Source of the DNA: Wolfiporia cocos
Taxonomy: Eukaryota; Basidiomycota; Agaricomycetes; Polyporales; Phaeolaceae
Assembly: GCA_029448655.1 (NCBI GenBank)
Contig: JACCLO010000009.1
Coordinates: 3,162,001-3,226,000, forward strand
DNA length: 64,000 nt
Direction of reading: 5' to 3'
Positions 23,513 to 35,221 of the stretch are shown piece by piece. Position 1 is the first letter of the stretch; each line of letters starts with the position of its first letter. Under the pieces are notes generated by a model, which saw nothing but the letters and a program-made list of their open reading frames with translations, did no database searches and was not told the origin of the DNA. The position numbers were made by a program, and so were the translations under genes.

Positions 23513-24096
23513 CACAGCTTCAGAAGTTCCATTCCAAACAGCCTCAAGACTTGGGATTGCCACAATCATGCTTCATGTGGAGTGTACAGATACATGCATC
23601 CATGGTGAGTTCTTAATTTATGTGTATCAGGTATCCCAACACATCTACCAGATGCCAGGGATATCATCAAGGAAGCCATAGAAGACAATTCCCTCATGGT
23701 ATTGGGCAAGACCATTAGTGGCCAGGGACACCAAAGGAGATGGTGCAGAAGATATGCCTGTTAGGACACTGTCCAATTTCTCCATCCATGAATGGTACAG
23801 CCAGCAACTCATAGACATTGCTTGTCTCATGACTGTCAACACAGAATTCCAGAATCCATGCATGTACAGGACTTTGGGCCTTGTGTGGCCATACATGGAT
23901 GATAATGAGGAAGGTGAGGACACCGAGATTAATCAGTTACTTTGAGTGAAGCTGTGGAGGATACTCAACTTCAGCGTGCATTTCATCACCGATGCCACTG
24001 GGAAACTTCAAATTGATCCGTTGGTGTTCTTTCAAAGGCTGGATCTTGTTCAGAACCAATTTGGCAGCAGAAATATCTGCATCCACACACAGCACA

Positions 24097-24768
24097 CTAC
24101 CAATGTTTTATTGCTTCATTACCTGCAACGGACCAGTGCACAGAGGCTACAGCAATTGCTCTGAGAATGCTCCAAAGCGAGCTTACACAGGAAGATCTGG
24201 AATGGAGCAATGCAGTATGAAATTCAGTGGTTATGCTCATTGTAGACAGGATCGAGACAGAAACAGCAAGCCTATGTAAGTGGCATACTAGAAATGCTGC
24301 ACAAATAAAACATCCAACTGCAAAAGGCTCTTTCTCATGTACAGGTACAACCAGAACAAACTTGGCCACAAAAATATCTACATCCATGCACAGCATGCCT
24401 GGCCATATCACGGGGCATGCCACAGACCCAATGTGATGTGCCAATGAATGGTGCTTTAGCCACTCCTCCAAAAGGGCTACAATGACAGCTTGGGTATCAT
24501 GTCGGGTCCAGCCATTTATGCAGTTCAATTTCCCATGCTTTGTGTGCTTTAGCACTACACTGCTCTTTTGAAGTGTAACGCATGGCCTACCTCCCTCCGT
24601 AAGATCACATATTTCTTTGACAAGCCATCCAATGTCTATGTCACCTTCACCGTCATTACCGTTGCCAGTGACGGCTACTGTCAAAGGAAGGGTGAATGCA
24701 TTGTTCAAAAATAATGGCCAACTGGGGATCTGGGCTGCAGACATTACTTGAAAGGATGACCTTGACAT
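24097..24768 (-). CDS. Unrecognised 223-residue open frame, possible part of gene X
   Basis: An unbroken minus-strand frame (GEGDIDIGWLVKEICDLTEG, KLNCINGWTRHDTQAVIVAL, LEEWLKHHSLAHHIGSV). No family is recognised. It lies downstream of the spliced exons at 25640-26105 and is separated from them by two CCGCGACC arrays (24778-24843, 25351-25443), like those sitting in introns of the neighbouring genes. It may therefore be a 3' exon of the same gene. The second half is cysteine- and valine-rich and less protein-like. No ATG-led start is required if it is an internal exon. Confidence 0.3.
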   Translation of the reverse strand: MSRSSFQVMSAAQIPSWPLFLNNAFTLPLTVAVTGNGNDGEGDIDIGWLVKEICDLTEGGRPCVTLQKSSVVLKHTKHGKLNCINGWTRHDTQAVIVALLEEWLKHHSLAHHIGSVACPVIWPGMLCMDVDIFVAKFVLVVPVHEKEPFAVGCFICAAFLVCHLHRLAVSVSILSTMSITTEFHTALLHSRSSCVSSLWSILRAIAVASVHWSVAGNEAIKHW

Positions 24769-24777
24769 CTGCGATCA

Positions 24778-25443
24778 GTCACCGCGACCTTCGCTACCGC
24801 CGCGACCACCGCGACCGCGACCACCGCGACCGCGACCACCACAGCTGCCACAACCACTGCAACTGTTCTGACAGGAAATATTACCTCTGGCAGTCCGATA
24901 ACGTATATATAGTATTCTTAGCTGTGACATATGACTCGGACTTGGTTTGAACGAACGCACGTTATGCCTTGCTGAGGTATAGTAGGTCTTCTCGTCCTGC
25001 AGCCGTTTGCCTAGCTTCTGCGCTTCAAACGATGTAGGGATCTAGCCTGTCGCTCGAGAGATTTTTCTGCAAACTCACAAACACTTTCGCATTAGCTCGT
25101 TCCACCGCGGTGATGCTGCACGACATCTGGACGGCACTACCTTAACATCTGCTCTTGAAGTTGGGAAATCAAGCTCTGCGCGATCTCAGCTCTGATGGTC
25201 GAGAATTATTGTCTTAGGGCAATCCTTGAAGATTTCGGGCTCAGGGCTGGTAAGTAAACTGGTACTTGACAACACTGAATTATATGCTTTGGATATTGGT
25301 ACCGCTCCTGAAACTACCTTTATTGAGACCACCACCTCCACAACCTTCACTACCTCCGCGACCTCCGCGACCTCCGCGACCTCCGCGACCTCCGCAACTT
25401 CCGTGACCTCCGTGACCCCCGCAACCTCCGCGACCTCTGTAGC
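24778..25443. repeat. Two short CCGCGACC arrays in the gene X region
   Basis: 24778-24843 (CGCGACCAC repeated) and 25351-25443 (CTCCGCGAC repeated). Same 8-mer core as in the terminal repeats. Translations such as poly Thr-Ser-Ala are artefacts of the repeat. Confidence 0.8.
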
Positions 25444-25639
25444 TGCTTTGGCTACCCGGTTACATGTTACAATCGTAATATTTAAAGCTGTTTACGCAAT
25501 GCAGCAAGATCCTCCGAGATGAGGTTAATAGTTTGGCGATAGTTGGTTGACTGGACAGGAGAGATGCTCCCTTCATTTCCCCAGCCCTTGGGAGAATTCA
25601 GTCAAATATTGAGAAGAGTCGATGGAGAGGGGCACTCAC

Positions 25640-26105
25640 GGATGCATGCTGGGGGTCCGTCCACCATCTAGGAGCATCCGCTCCTTGATCTTGCTTCCAG
25701 GTCCACCATGCATGCTCTTGTGCAAGACCTAACAGGTTTTCAGAAAGGGTGGTGGTCTTGGGAATGACGATGGCAGCAATATCGATGTGAGGTTCCTCGG
25801 ACCAGATGGTGGCATCGGCAATGGCTTCGATGGTAGGAGGGATTTGAACGGATTCTCCCACGAGCATCAGCTCTCCGAGAACGTTCCTGGCGGCAGTCTA
25901 AATCAAATGAGCTTTCTGACTAGACCAAAGGACATGGCAGACAAACCAGCTCCGTCTTGAGACCATTCTCCCAACGGATGAGATGGTCTTGGGTGCTAGG
26001 TTGAAGTGCATGGAGAGCAGACTCACACCTCCAGCTGATGATGGACAGCAGGTCACGGTTGACACTGATGTGTGCCTGCCTGAGCTGTTCCGGACTGGGG
26101 GACAT
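25640..26105 (-). CDS. Gene X 5' exons, unrecognised protein
   Basis: Three exons (26029-26105, 25947-25995, 25640-25897) with GT..AG borders join to exactly 128 codons: MSPSPEQLRQAHISVNRDLL, SIISWSTQDHLIRWENGLKT, ELTAARNVLGELMLVGESVQ and on to DPQHAS. A GTGAGT donor follows, so the gene continues at lower coordinates. The sequence looks helical in its first half and carries Trp-rich HAWWTWKQDQG. No known domain is recognised. It diverges from the KDZ transposase gene across 394 bases, which suggests a shared promoter and that it belongs to the element. Confidence 0.45.
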
Positions 26106-26499
26106 TGTGGGTGAGAGGAGGAATGAGGACGATGAGTGTGGGAGGAGGCGGATGAAGAGGCATCTAGTATTCAATCGGTCACACTTGTCTACCGTGGTGG
26201 AAGTTCACAGTACAACTACCAAGATAGTGGCTTGCGCTGGGTCGCGGGATGCCACGGCACATGTGTGCCGGCCGCCGGTCCGAGGTTGTGGCATCCAAGA
26301 CCATGGGTAAATATTCATCCTCCGTATCTCCCTCACGGTGGTCCCTGATCCTAAGATTGCTCTCTCCCATCACTGCCTCCCGTCACTGCCTTTCTATTGT
26401 GGCCTCCCACCCCTGCTTCCCACCTCTGCTTCCCATTGTTGCTTCCCATTGCTTCTGAGCATCACCGGGTGCTGCACTCTTCTTTGCTGTGGAGCAAAG
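26106..26499. promoter_or_regulatory. Divergent spacer between gene X and KDZ transposase
   Basis: 394 bases separate the two inferred ATGs, which face away from each other. 26340-26460 is pyrimidine-rich with repeated CCTGCTTCCCA-like words, a composition common upstream of fungal start sites. Promoter function is inferred from position. Confidence 0.35.
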
Positions 26500-29400
26500 A
26501 TGGGACCAAAGGGGCGCGTTATTATCCCCAAGGAGAAGGTGGTACATGTTGTGCGGAAGGAGCGACGCAACTTTCATGGAATAACTTATATTCCTATTCC
26601 AAAAGAACGGAACAGGCCACCTGAAGGCCCAAGGAACTCCTCTCCATCAAAGTCACCTGGCAAGGTCGGCAGCAATGTTGTTGAGGATTGTGGAGGAGGA
26701 ATGGACTTTCTGCCTGTCTCGGAGAGTGTGCGGAGACAACAGTGTAAGGTGCGGTATCCACTATGTTGAGGTGGAGGAAGTTGCAGCCATGGAGGTCGCG
26801 GTCGCGGTGGTCGCGGTCGCGGTGGTCGTGGTGGTCGCGGCGGTCGCGATGGTCACAGTTGTAGAGGTCGCAGAGGTTGCGGTCATGACAGCATCCATTA
26901 TTCAGGCTGTAATTAATGTTTGGAATCATTTAAGACTCAGAATGATTTCCTACGGGATTGGCTGCCCCATCAGGATGCATACCTGGCTATACTACTCGAC
27001 TCTGATGCTCCACCAGACCCAAGGATATGCTCAAAGTGTGGCACACGGCAGGGCGATTGGCAATGTCTAGAATGCTTTGGTCGACCGGTGACATGCATCG
27101 ACTGCTGTCAGCTAGTGCATCTGCAGCATCCGTTCCATCGAGTCCAAAAGTGGGGCGGTCACTTTTTTGTTCGCTCCTCACTACACGAGGTTGGGATCAA
27201 GCCTGAGCTGGGGCATGCTGGAAGGCGGTGTCCATATCACATTTCTGGTGAAACTCTGATGGAAATGGAGATGGAGGGGGAGGAGGAGGAGGACGACGAC
27301 GACCAGGGGGCTGAGGCGGAGAGGGAGGAGTACACCTTGCGCACAGAATCAAGCCCATTCCGAGGCACCGGTCGGAACGGCAGCATGTTGACGGTCGTGG
27401 ATATGACGGGCATTCACCATCTGGATGTCAACTGGTGTGGATGTGAAAACTGCCCACCACGTGACCAGCAGCTGCTTGCAATGGGACTGTATCCGGCGAG
27501 TACACTGCAGCCACAGACCGCCTTCACATTCCGGGTGCTTGATGACTATCTATTGACGAACAAAGAATGCAAGACGTCTGCCATGAGCTACTACAGCCGG
27601 CTCCGTCGGGTGACAGACAATGCTTTCCCACAGCGGGTACCGGTACGTAAATCAAATAATACCAGCATTCTAGGTGGAGATGACAATTGGATTACAGGAT
27701 AGGTACCGGGAGCTGCTGAGGGTATCACGACAGTGGAGGAATCTAAAGTACCGGAAGTGGCATGGATTTGGACATGACCTTGGACGGAAGGTTGGCTCGG
27801 GAGATCTGGCAATCTTCTGTGCAGCCTGTCCACAGCCTGGGGTCAATCTACAAGATGAATGGGAGCAGGATACAGACCAGTGCGTAACCCCTAATTTTGA
27901 AGGCCAAACCTCTGAGGTGCTTCAGATGGAAGTACAGCAGAAGCATGGTGATGGACGGTAACTTTACTGCAGAGCACCTAAGAACAAGGCGGCCAGACGA
28001 TGATGTGTGGCTGGGAGATGGGCATGGGTTCATGGTAGCAGAGGCGAGATACAAGATTCATTTGGCAGCGGCCAAGGAGAGCAAACAGGTGAAGCGATCT
28101 CACATGCCAGATAGAGATCATGGGGAAAGGGGCATTTCATGGTTGACAAAGGGCATTGGGAGCACCTAGGCAGGGAGATTCGAGTTGTGCTTTGGGAGCA
28201 GGGAGTACTGTTGTGGCAGCTGTGGAGATTTAACACAAGATAACAACTTACTTGTAAGGTTCTTGGTTTTGCTGGTTAGGCAAGGGATAAGTAGATGTTA
28301 AGCAGGATACGTTGAGTGGTTAACTCGTAGTATGAATGCAATGAATAGAACTGAGGCAATAGCGCTCAGCAAGTCCAGTATATATACACGATAAATAAGA
28401 CCCCTAACAGTCTTATTAGATAATACTAGTGTCCGTATTCGTATGTACAAGTCCCCAGGTACCTAAGTACTTAGTAATATACAATAAATACATATGCCGA
28501 TCAAAACCGGGATATAGAAAGGCGGCGTAGGCCGCACGAATGGCGTTTTGCGCTCTTGTCATTACAAAGACAGGGCGTGACCAAAACCCGGTCCGCTGAC
28601 GTTTATACGCTGACTGCTTCCGGACAGAATGTCCGATTGGCTAGAACTAGACATGTGACTGATGGTAACTACTAGTGATAAGATAAGACCGTCGTTACGG
28701 GAGATAACGCGGCCATCATTCGGCACGTATGTAACCGTAAACTTATGAACCAGATAAGCTAGTTATTGGTCTAGAAAGTCGTAGATAATTCGTAGAATTG
28801 CCGGAAAAATAGTAAGAAATATAGGGAAATTAAGAGAATTCTTGTGACAAGATTGCACAGAGTGAGGATGAGGTGGTTGCAGCCGCTGGCTGCTGAGGCT
28901 GCAGAGGTTGTGGCAGTCGCGATGGTCGTGGTGGTCGCGGTGGTCGCGGTCGCGGAGGTCGCGAATGCCGCGGAGGTTGTGGTCGCGGTGGTCGCGATGG
29001 TCGCGGTGGTCGCGATGGTCGCGGTGGTCGCGATGGTCGCGGTGGTCGCGGTGGTTGTCGTTGCAGCTGTTGTTGCCTCTCGTGGTATTGGGCATGCTGA
29101 CAATTGTTCTCAGAGGTCAACGTGCCACGATCATCGTGCTGTAAATCAGGCCAATGCAGACAGGCACAATCTGGAAGCAACTGGAATTGGGGCTGCTGCT
29201 TGTGGCCGTCACAGATGCTTCTTTCCTCACTCGGTTGTTGACTTTCAGAAGGGGGAACGGTGAGCTATTTCCCAACCATCAGAGCTGTCACAAACCCCAG
29301 TTCCAGACAGATGAACATGGATTATGTGCTCAGCCAGGCTGCGACATCCATGAAAGGTATGCGGAAGGTGCTGCTGATGTATGACATTATGTGCCAGTAT

Positions 29401-31769
29401 CGGGTCCATCTTCAAGACCGTTTCCGTGACAATCCGTACTTGAGCATTCCAGATGGCCTCCAGATACAGGGAGGGATTGGGCAGTTTCATGTTCATGGAC
29501 ATCAGTCCGAGTGTTATCCCAGATATTCCCCTGCATTCATGGAAGGTGCCGGACAGTTGGATGGGGAGGTCATCGAGACCTTGTGGGCTCCTCTCAATAA
29601 CATTTCAGGAAGTACAAGAGGCATGAGCACAGCTCACCGTAGGGAGGTCATTGACGACCACATGAACGACTCGAACTGGAAGAAGATGACCGGGCTGGGT
29701 GGGTAGAGCCTGTTGACATCCACCGTGACCGTCTCATCATATGGCTGTGCAGTGCCCTCATTGGCCCGGAAGTGGAAGAAAGCCGTTGACGGGGTCATCA
29801 GCAGCACAAATGAGCTCAACGACCTGGAGACTACAGCAAGCGACACAAAGCTCGCAGAGTGGAGATCTGCTGCAGAAAATGCACAGACACGACGGCACCA
29901 AGAAATTTCTGCCATGGACATTTACAATGTGTCACGGATGTGCCCAGGGGGTCACCGTACGTCCCTCACTATTGGTTGTATGGGCGGCGCTAGGCGTACG
30001 CCGCTCCGCTACTCCTTGGTTACCTCCACGTCGCACTCAGAGTATATAGATCACCTGACTGCATCGGTTAGCGCTGTAGGGTAGCGCGCGCCTCCTCATA
30101 CGGTCACTCATGGTCACATTATCACATACAGCGTTACTTGTCATGTGCCCAGTAGTTAATGCGCACAGGCCATTACTTTAGGGCTGGACTCGTAGGTATT
30201 ACGCTCATGTATGTATATATACGACAAGATGGCGGCCTTACAGCCCCATCTTTAGGATTCTCGTCTATGAGCGCAAGCTCCTTTCTTACCTTCAGTCTGC
30301 GTTGCTGCTGGCCCGGGGCCTCATCTCTGCGTCCTTGTCTGTGAGCCACCGCCGCTATCTCGACGCACGACAGGGAATGTGAGAGTCATCCCATGTGCCT
30401 CTACGTTCAGCGCTGGCGCGGTGCCCTGTAGGCTCGACTGACGTCGTGTGAGGGTCCCCCTGAGTCCAGGGTCGCACAGACTGGTAAGTCTGTGACACAA
30501 TGTTCAGTTTGACAAGGGTGAGCGGTCGATCACCTCTATGCTGTCCGTGGTGTGAACACTTGGTTGCTTCCAGCTCCAACCAGGCAGGCCATCCAGCTGA
30601 AGATGATGAAGGAGGAGTCCCAAGGGAAAAAAGGGCGAGGTGTCACTGCATGGCTTTCAATGGGAATGAAGGCACAGGAGAAGCAGTGGGTTTTCATGTT
30701 GGATGGCTCTTGCCTTGGATGACACTTGACAGGCTGGAGCTTTGTGAGGTGTCAAGGCGGTTGCAAGGGAAGCGCATGCTGTCGGACCGGTTGAAACTTG
30801 AAGAAAAGCGACAGGTTCTACAACGTCAAATAGAGGCATTCGAGGCCAAGGCCCTTGGAGTCCTTCCTGGAATAGATGAGGAAGATGGGGGCCGCGATAT
30901 GTACAGGGGCGATGATTGGATGGATGAAGAAGAAGATGATGAGCTGGATGCAGAATTGGTAGATGGTGAGGAAGGTGAGGACGGTGATGAAGAGGTAGAA
31001 GCCAAGCCAGAGGAGTCGTGCCTTTCATTACCTTCACAGCTCGGGGCATCAGCAATCGAGAGAAGAGGATGGGGGCACATTGCTGAGGTGGAGCTACAGC
31101 TACGGCAAGGACAGGCCAATGATGCCCTGCATGAGATCCGAGTGGCGATCGGACACAAGTCATTCCTGTTCCGGAACAGAGTGAGGCCATCCAACAGCCA
31201 GCAAACAAAGACACGGGCATGGGGCGAAGTGCAGGTGGTGGCCAAGATGGTGGCTCGACACGCACGGGTCTATACACAGGCAAGACGGGCAATGGAACGG
31301 CTCGGGGCCAACGGGGATATACTGGCAAAGTACAAGGTTCTCAAGCCACAAGACCTCAAGGCAATCACTCACATAATGGACAACACAGTCCAGGGCATGC
31401 ACAACCAGCCCATGTCCTGGATCTGGGCGGTGGATGTGGCAGGGGACACCAGCCAGTCTGACTGGTTGGCTGAATGTGAGTCTCCAAGCTGTCCTGGTCA
31501 GCACGTCCACCTATTGATGTGAGCTGAAAGTGCAACGGGTGAACTGGCTAAGGACCAAGGCAAGAAATGATAGATGGAAAGAGGAGCATGCCATCGTGCT
31601 GGCAGAGATGAATTGGACGGTGAGATATTTTGAGAAGAGGGCGAGGGATTGGCAGGAGATAGCAGATGGAACAGCCCAACGAGGAGCAGAGGCATATGCT
31701 TTTCAACAGCAGGCAATGTGGGTAGAGATGGCTCAGTCTGCAGCTAGCACATTCAAGGGCCACACATAA
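26500..31769 (+). CDS. KDZ-family transposase, interrupted by a solo LTR
   Basis: Spliced over about ten exons. Start MGPKGRVIIPKEKV (26500), with a KDZ-type KERRNFHGITYIPIPKE. Next is the CxC2-type cysteine cluster (26980-27470: CSKCGTRQGDWQCLECFGR, CIDCC, HRVQKWGGHFF, CGCENC). Core motifs are RYRELLRVSRQWRNLKYRKW, ACPQPGVNL, MVMDGNFTAEHL, CHDHRAVNQANADRHNLEAT, MYDIMCQY, QFHVHGHQSECYPRYSP, DGEVIETLWAPLN, MNDSNWKKM and LRQGQANDALHEIRVAIGHK; it ends TFKGHT-stop. These are the hallmark blocks of KDZ transposases. The intron at ~28089-29112 holds a solo LTR and a CG-rich array. A second solo LTR (29930-30497) sits in an exon, and removing it with one CAATG rejoins DIYNVQFDK in frame. The gene as it stands is therefore probably inactive. 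Confidence 0.88.
26790..26882 (+). repeat. GGTCGCGG array in first KDZ transposase intron
   Basis: GGTCGCGGT repeated with small variations. It lies between a GTAAGG donor after the first exon (~26743) and an acceptor before QNDFLRDW (~26940). Confidence 0.85.
28231..28849 (-). repeat. Solo LTR within KDZ transposase intron
   Basis: 619 bp, TAACACAAG...CTTGTGACA (terminal TG changed to TA), duplication AGATT on both sides (28226-28230, 28850-28854). Same family as the truncated LTR at 12662-12834. It lies in an intron between KESKQ and RSTCHDH, so it need not disrupt the protein. Confidence 0.9.
28905..29062 (+). repeat. GGTCGCGATGGTCGCGG array in KDZ transposase intron
   Basis: About 17 copies of a 9-base GGTCGCGRT unit in the same intron as the solo LTR. 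The downstream acceptor TTCTCAG precedes the exon RSTCHDHRAVNQ. Confidence 0.85.
29930..30497 (+). repeat. Solo LTR within a KDZ transposase exon
   Basis: 568 bp, TGTCACGG...CTGTGACA, duplication CAATG (29925-29929, 30498-30502). Related in its middle to the LTR at 4628-5194 (GGTTAGCGCTGTAGGGTAGC shared). It splits DIYN from VQFDK exactly at the duplicated CAATG. Confidence 0.92.
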
Positions 31770-32349
31770 ATAGGAAAAGCCATGAGGAGTTTCACTTGTA
31801 TATGAGCACCGGAAAATACATCCAAAATGAGTCTGAGAACCAGGGATCATGAAACAAGGTCTCAGCTTCAACCAAAGCAGATGTGGCTTTCAATCTCAAT
31901 TCGCATAACATAAAGAAGCCTTGGTCAGGGCATGTACATAAGGAGAACAGTTCTGTATACATAGGCACCATATCAACCTCTACTGCTACTAGAATGACCT
32001 GCATCGCAGCCACAGAGATATCACCATGGATCTCCACGACCCCCGCGACTGCCGCCCGCGACCCTCACGACCCTGTTTCACGACCCTCGCGACCACCGCG
32101 ACCTCCTTCCGCGACCACCGCGACCGCCGCGACCACCGCGGCCACCGCGACTGCTGCAGCCCCGCGACTGCCACCCGCGACCCTCGCGACCTTGTTCCGC
32201 GACCCTCGCGACCACCGCGACCTCCTTCCGCGACCACCGCGACCACCGCGACCACCGCGGCCACCGCAACCTTCGCGACCGCAACCTTCGCGATCCTCGC
32301 GGCCTCATTTCGCGACCTCCGCGATCTCCGTGACCTCCCTCTGCGACCT
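31770..32349. repeat. Convergent spacer with long CCGCGACC array
   Basis: Between the 3' ends of the KDZ transposase (+) and the TET/JBP gene (-). 32031 to about 32350 is a degenerate array of CCGCGACC, CCACCGCGA and CCTCGCGACC words, the longest of the internal arrays. Open frames across it are repeat artefacts. The left 250 bases show nothing. Confidence 0.8.
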
Positions 32350-33681
32350 TCACAGCCCCTGCAACATCAAAAGTGCCTCCACATGGTCTGTCTTGCACCA
32401 ACCGGCCGCCTCCACATGCATGCTAGCATGCACACTGTCCCTCATGAAGTAAGCATAACATAACCTGTCACCTTCATACTTCATCAATGAATGTCGAACT
32501 GCTGTGCCACAGAGGGCAATCACAGTTCCAGGTCCATCTTTGATTGAAATGTTGGCTCCATGTAGGTCGAGGGACGCATTGTGGTAGGAACCGATGCTGG
32601 CAAGCAGATCGTACCATTGCATGCGACTTTTCGAGTCGCGGTGAGCCGGGGTGACACGATTGCTTATGATCTGTGCCCCATTGAATATGGAAGCCCACCG
32701 TTTTAAGGTATCCTTCAGCTCCCCATTCTGTGCAAGTCGTCTCATGCACTCCTGCCCCGCCGCATGCAGGTCAGGGTGCATGACCGCCATCATTCCGGAG
32801 AGAATGGCGGACAACTCTTGTATGTCACGGAGCCACTCATCGCCTGCCTGCTTGTTCTTGTCTCTGAGGCTGGCAGAGATGTAGATTGGATCATTCAGTC
32901 CCTGATGTGGACAGTTGATTGAGGAGAGCAGGTGTAAGCATCAAGAGGACTTACTTCATGTCCTTGGTGGTGCCACCCAGGGGAGAGGTTGACGACACCG
33001 GAATTAAGCTCGAGCTGGCTCCATTCTCTGAAATACCGTCTGTCTGTTCTCCAACTTGTGCTCCTTGACGGCTCTTCTGCACTATCATCTGGGGTGTTCT
33101 TAAATTTGAGCTGCTGGTTGAGATGTATTGTTGCAGCCTTCATCAATATCTGTGAGGGAGATTTAGTGTTTGTCAACACATTTCTACATGCACACATACC
33201 TGACGCCTCTCTGAGAGCACAAATGGCAAGCACCATGCGAGGATCTTCTTGTGCTCATCCATAATGATGGACGGACGAGAAATCTCAAGCGGGGGTCCCT
33301 GCTGCACAGGACCCCACTTCCTTTCAAGCCGAAGCTCCAACATATCATTGGTACCACTTGGCCTGCTCCCAAGCATGTCTGTGTACCTGTCAATGTCCCA
33401 GGGTACAGACACTATGAGGTCCACACCAGCAGGGTTACAGCAGCTAAAATGCTAGGAGTGAAGGATGGTCACACACCTTTGTTGGCAAATGCCAATGCCA
33501 ACTTCTCTGCAATGCTAGTGCACTCTACCACCAGCGCACAGGACATGTAGAGTGACGCTGGAACATGTGGGATGGCCGGATGTTCGCCCCGGATGCACCG
33601 AGTGAAATAGACAAAAAGTGATCGGAAATATGATGCACACAGAGCCTCCAACTCAAGTCCAGTGACAGGTGATGAGCTCAT
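32350..33681 (-). CDS. TET/JBP-family 2-oxoglutarate/Fe(II) dioxygenase
   Basis: Four exons (33474-33681, 33200-33443, 32957-33149, 32350-32901) join with GT..AG borders to 398 codons plus stop, an exact multiple of three; the first intron is least certain. Diagnostic sequence lies in exon 4: NRVTPAHRDSKSRMQWYDLL carries the HxD iron ligands (His-Arg-Asp), GPGTVIALCGTAVRHSL the second iron-binding His, and EGDRLCYAYFMRDSVH the Arg expected to bind 2-oxoglutarate. LSPGWHHQGHE (exon 3) is also typical. Enzymes of this family oxidise 5-methylpyrimidines in DNA. Many fungal copies are linked to KDZ transposons. All recognisable catalytic residues are present and no frameshift is seen, so this may be the only intact gene of the element. 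It could have a longer N-terminus upstream. Confidence 0.85.
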
Positions 33682-34194
33682 GATTGGATATTAATTCAGT
33701 GGAAAAGCAGCAGGGTTGCAGAGGTCGTGGAGGTCGCGGAGGTCGCGGAGGTCGTGGAGAGAGGCAGCGGTGCGCATTGCAAACACGCTGCTGCCATGCA
33801 CACCAATGCTCTCTCGCACTCTCGCGCGTTCCGTCCACAAATGTGGTGCACAGTGTCTACAATGTGCACTAATCTCGATCTGGGCCGAATGCGGTTAGCG
33901 CGCACCAGAGCACCGGTAGCGCCAGCCTGAAACAGCATTGTATTGCCCATTTCGGATTAGCCGCCGAGTCGAATCTCCGATCGCACTCCATACGGTTAGC
34001 GCCACAAGTCGGCCCGGGACTATCAGGGCAATCTCATTGGTTTACAGATAATGCCCATGTGCTCCGGTGCCTCTGGCCGAGTTGGGGAGTCTGTTAGCTG
34101 TTGTCGCCTCTGCCCTGCTCTCAATTTACAGCTGCCTGTGATCTGCTTGTGATCCTCCTGCATTCTCCTTGCCCTGCTACATTCCTGTAATAAA
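33682..34194. promoter_or_regulatory. Divergent spacer between TET/JBP and HMG-like genes
   Basis: 513 bases between two outward-facing ATGs, with a short GGTCGCGGA array at 33716-33757. GTTAGCGC occurs twice (33892, 33994). A shared promoter is inferred from layout. An additional upstream TET/JBP exon cannot be excluded. Confidence 0.4.
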
Positions 34195-34762
34195 ATGGCA
34201 AAGCACGACAAAGCGAGCTCTGCGCCGCCTCTAACAGAGGCACAAAAAGCGGTGGTCGCGACCAAGCTGCACGACTATCAGCAAGCGGCAACATATTCGG
34301 TGGAAAGAACGGAAATCTCAAACTCCCTCACTCAGGAGCTAAAAAGCAAGTTTGAGGACCTGGCAGAGGTGGAGGACTCAGTATTAGCAGCGGTGAGTGG
34401 GTCTCCTGCATGTGAAGCATTACAGCCTTATGCTCGGCCACAGAAAGTGAGGGAATGGCTGAGGAACCATTCAAAAGCAATCGGAGGCCAGTCATCAAAA
34501 GAGGAAGTCCAAATTGGCAAGAAGCTTTCAATGTGGAGACTGTGGGCCAAGGAGCATCCAGACGAGGTGAAGGTTCGACAGGCAAAGCTCATGGCAGAGT
34601 CAAACGAGGAAACCAAGGATCAGGTTGTTTTCTGGGGCAGGGCGGGAACGGAGCTTTGGGGTGAGCTGACAAAGGAGCAGCAAGAGGAGTTTGAGGGACA
34701 GGTTAAGAGTCGTGAAGGGACAATGGCAGCTGTACAGCCAAAGTGAGTAGCTGCATGTTTCT

Positions 34763-34920
34763 GTGACCGCGACCTCCGCGACACCCGCAACCGCGACACT
34801 CGCGACACTCGCGGCCTCCGCGGCCTCCGCGACCGCAACTCCCACGACCTTTGCGACTCTCGCGACTCTCGCGATCGCGACCTTCTCGGCTGCGACTCTC
34901 GCGAGTGCTGCAACTGCAAC
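34763..34920 (+). repeat. CCGCGACC-type array in first intron of the HMG-like gene
   Basis: Degenerate CGCGACACTCGCGACAC words between a GTGAGT donor (34743) and a CCATAG acceptor (34969). Confidence 0.8.
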
Positions 34921-35221
34921 TCACGTGGCTGCCCCATTTCCATTCATCATGACTGACAATCTTCCATAGCAAAGTAAATAGGAAGATGCATAGTTGGTGC
35001 AAGGCGTTCGCAGACCAAATGGCAACTGAGCTTGGTGTCCGCACGCTCGTGTTGACGGCATACCCCAAGGACAACCAAGCCTATGTTGAGCTGTGAGTTT
35101 AAAATCACTAGGGTCACCCCAGAGCTCATTCCTTGGCAGTCATGACTTTAATGATGCCTTTGACTCGGCCCCTTCATTTAAAGACAGGGCCGAGTGGGAG
35201 AATGACCTGTGGGGGCAATGG

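Noticed and set aside
25226..25522. Open frame with long Thr-Ser-Ala run
   Set aside because: Direct translation of the CTCCGCGAC array. The other frames are open too, and no ATG-led protein-like flanks exist.
28763..29263. Arg/Asp/His- or Val-rich open frames on both strands
   Set aside because: All are translations of the GGTCGCGRT array inside a KDZ transposase intron.
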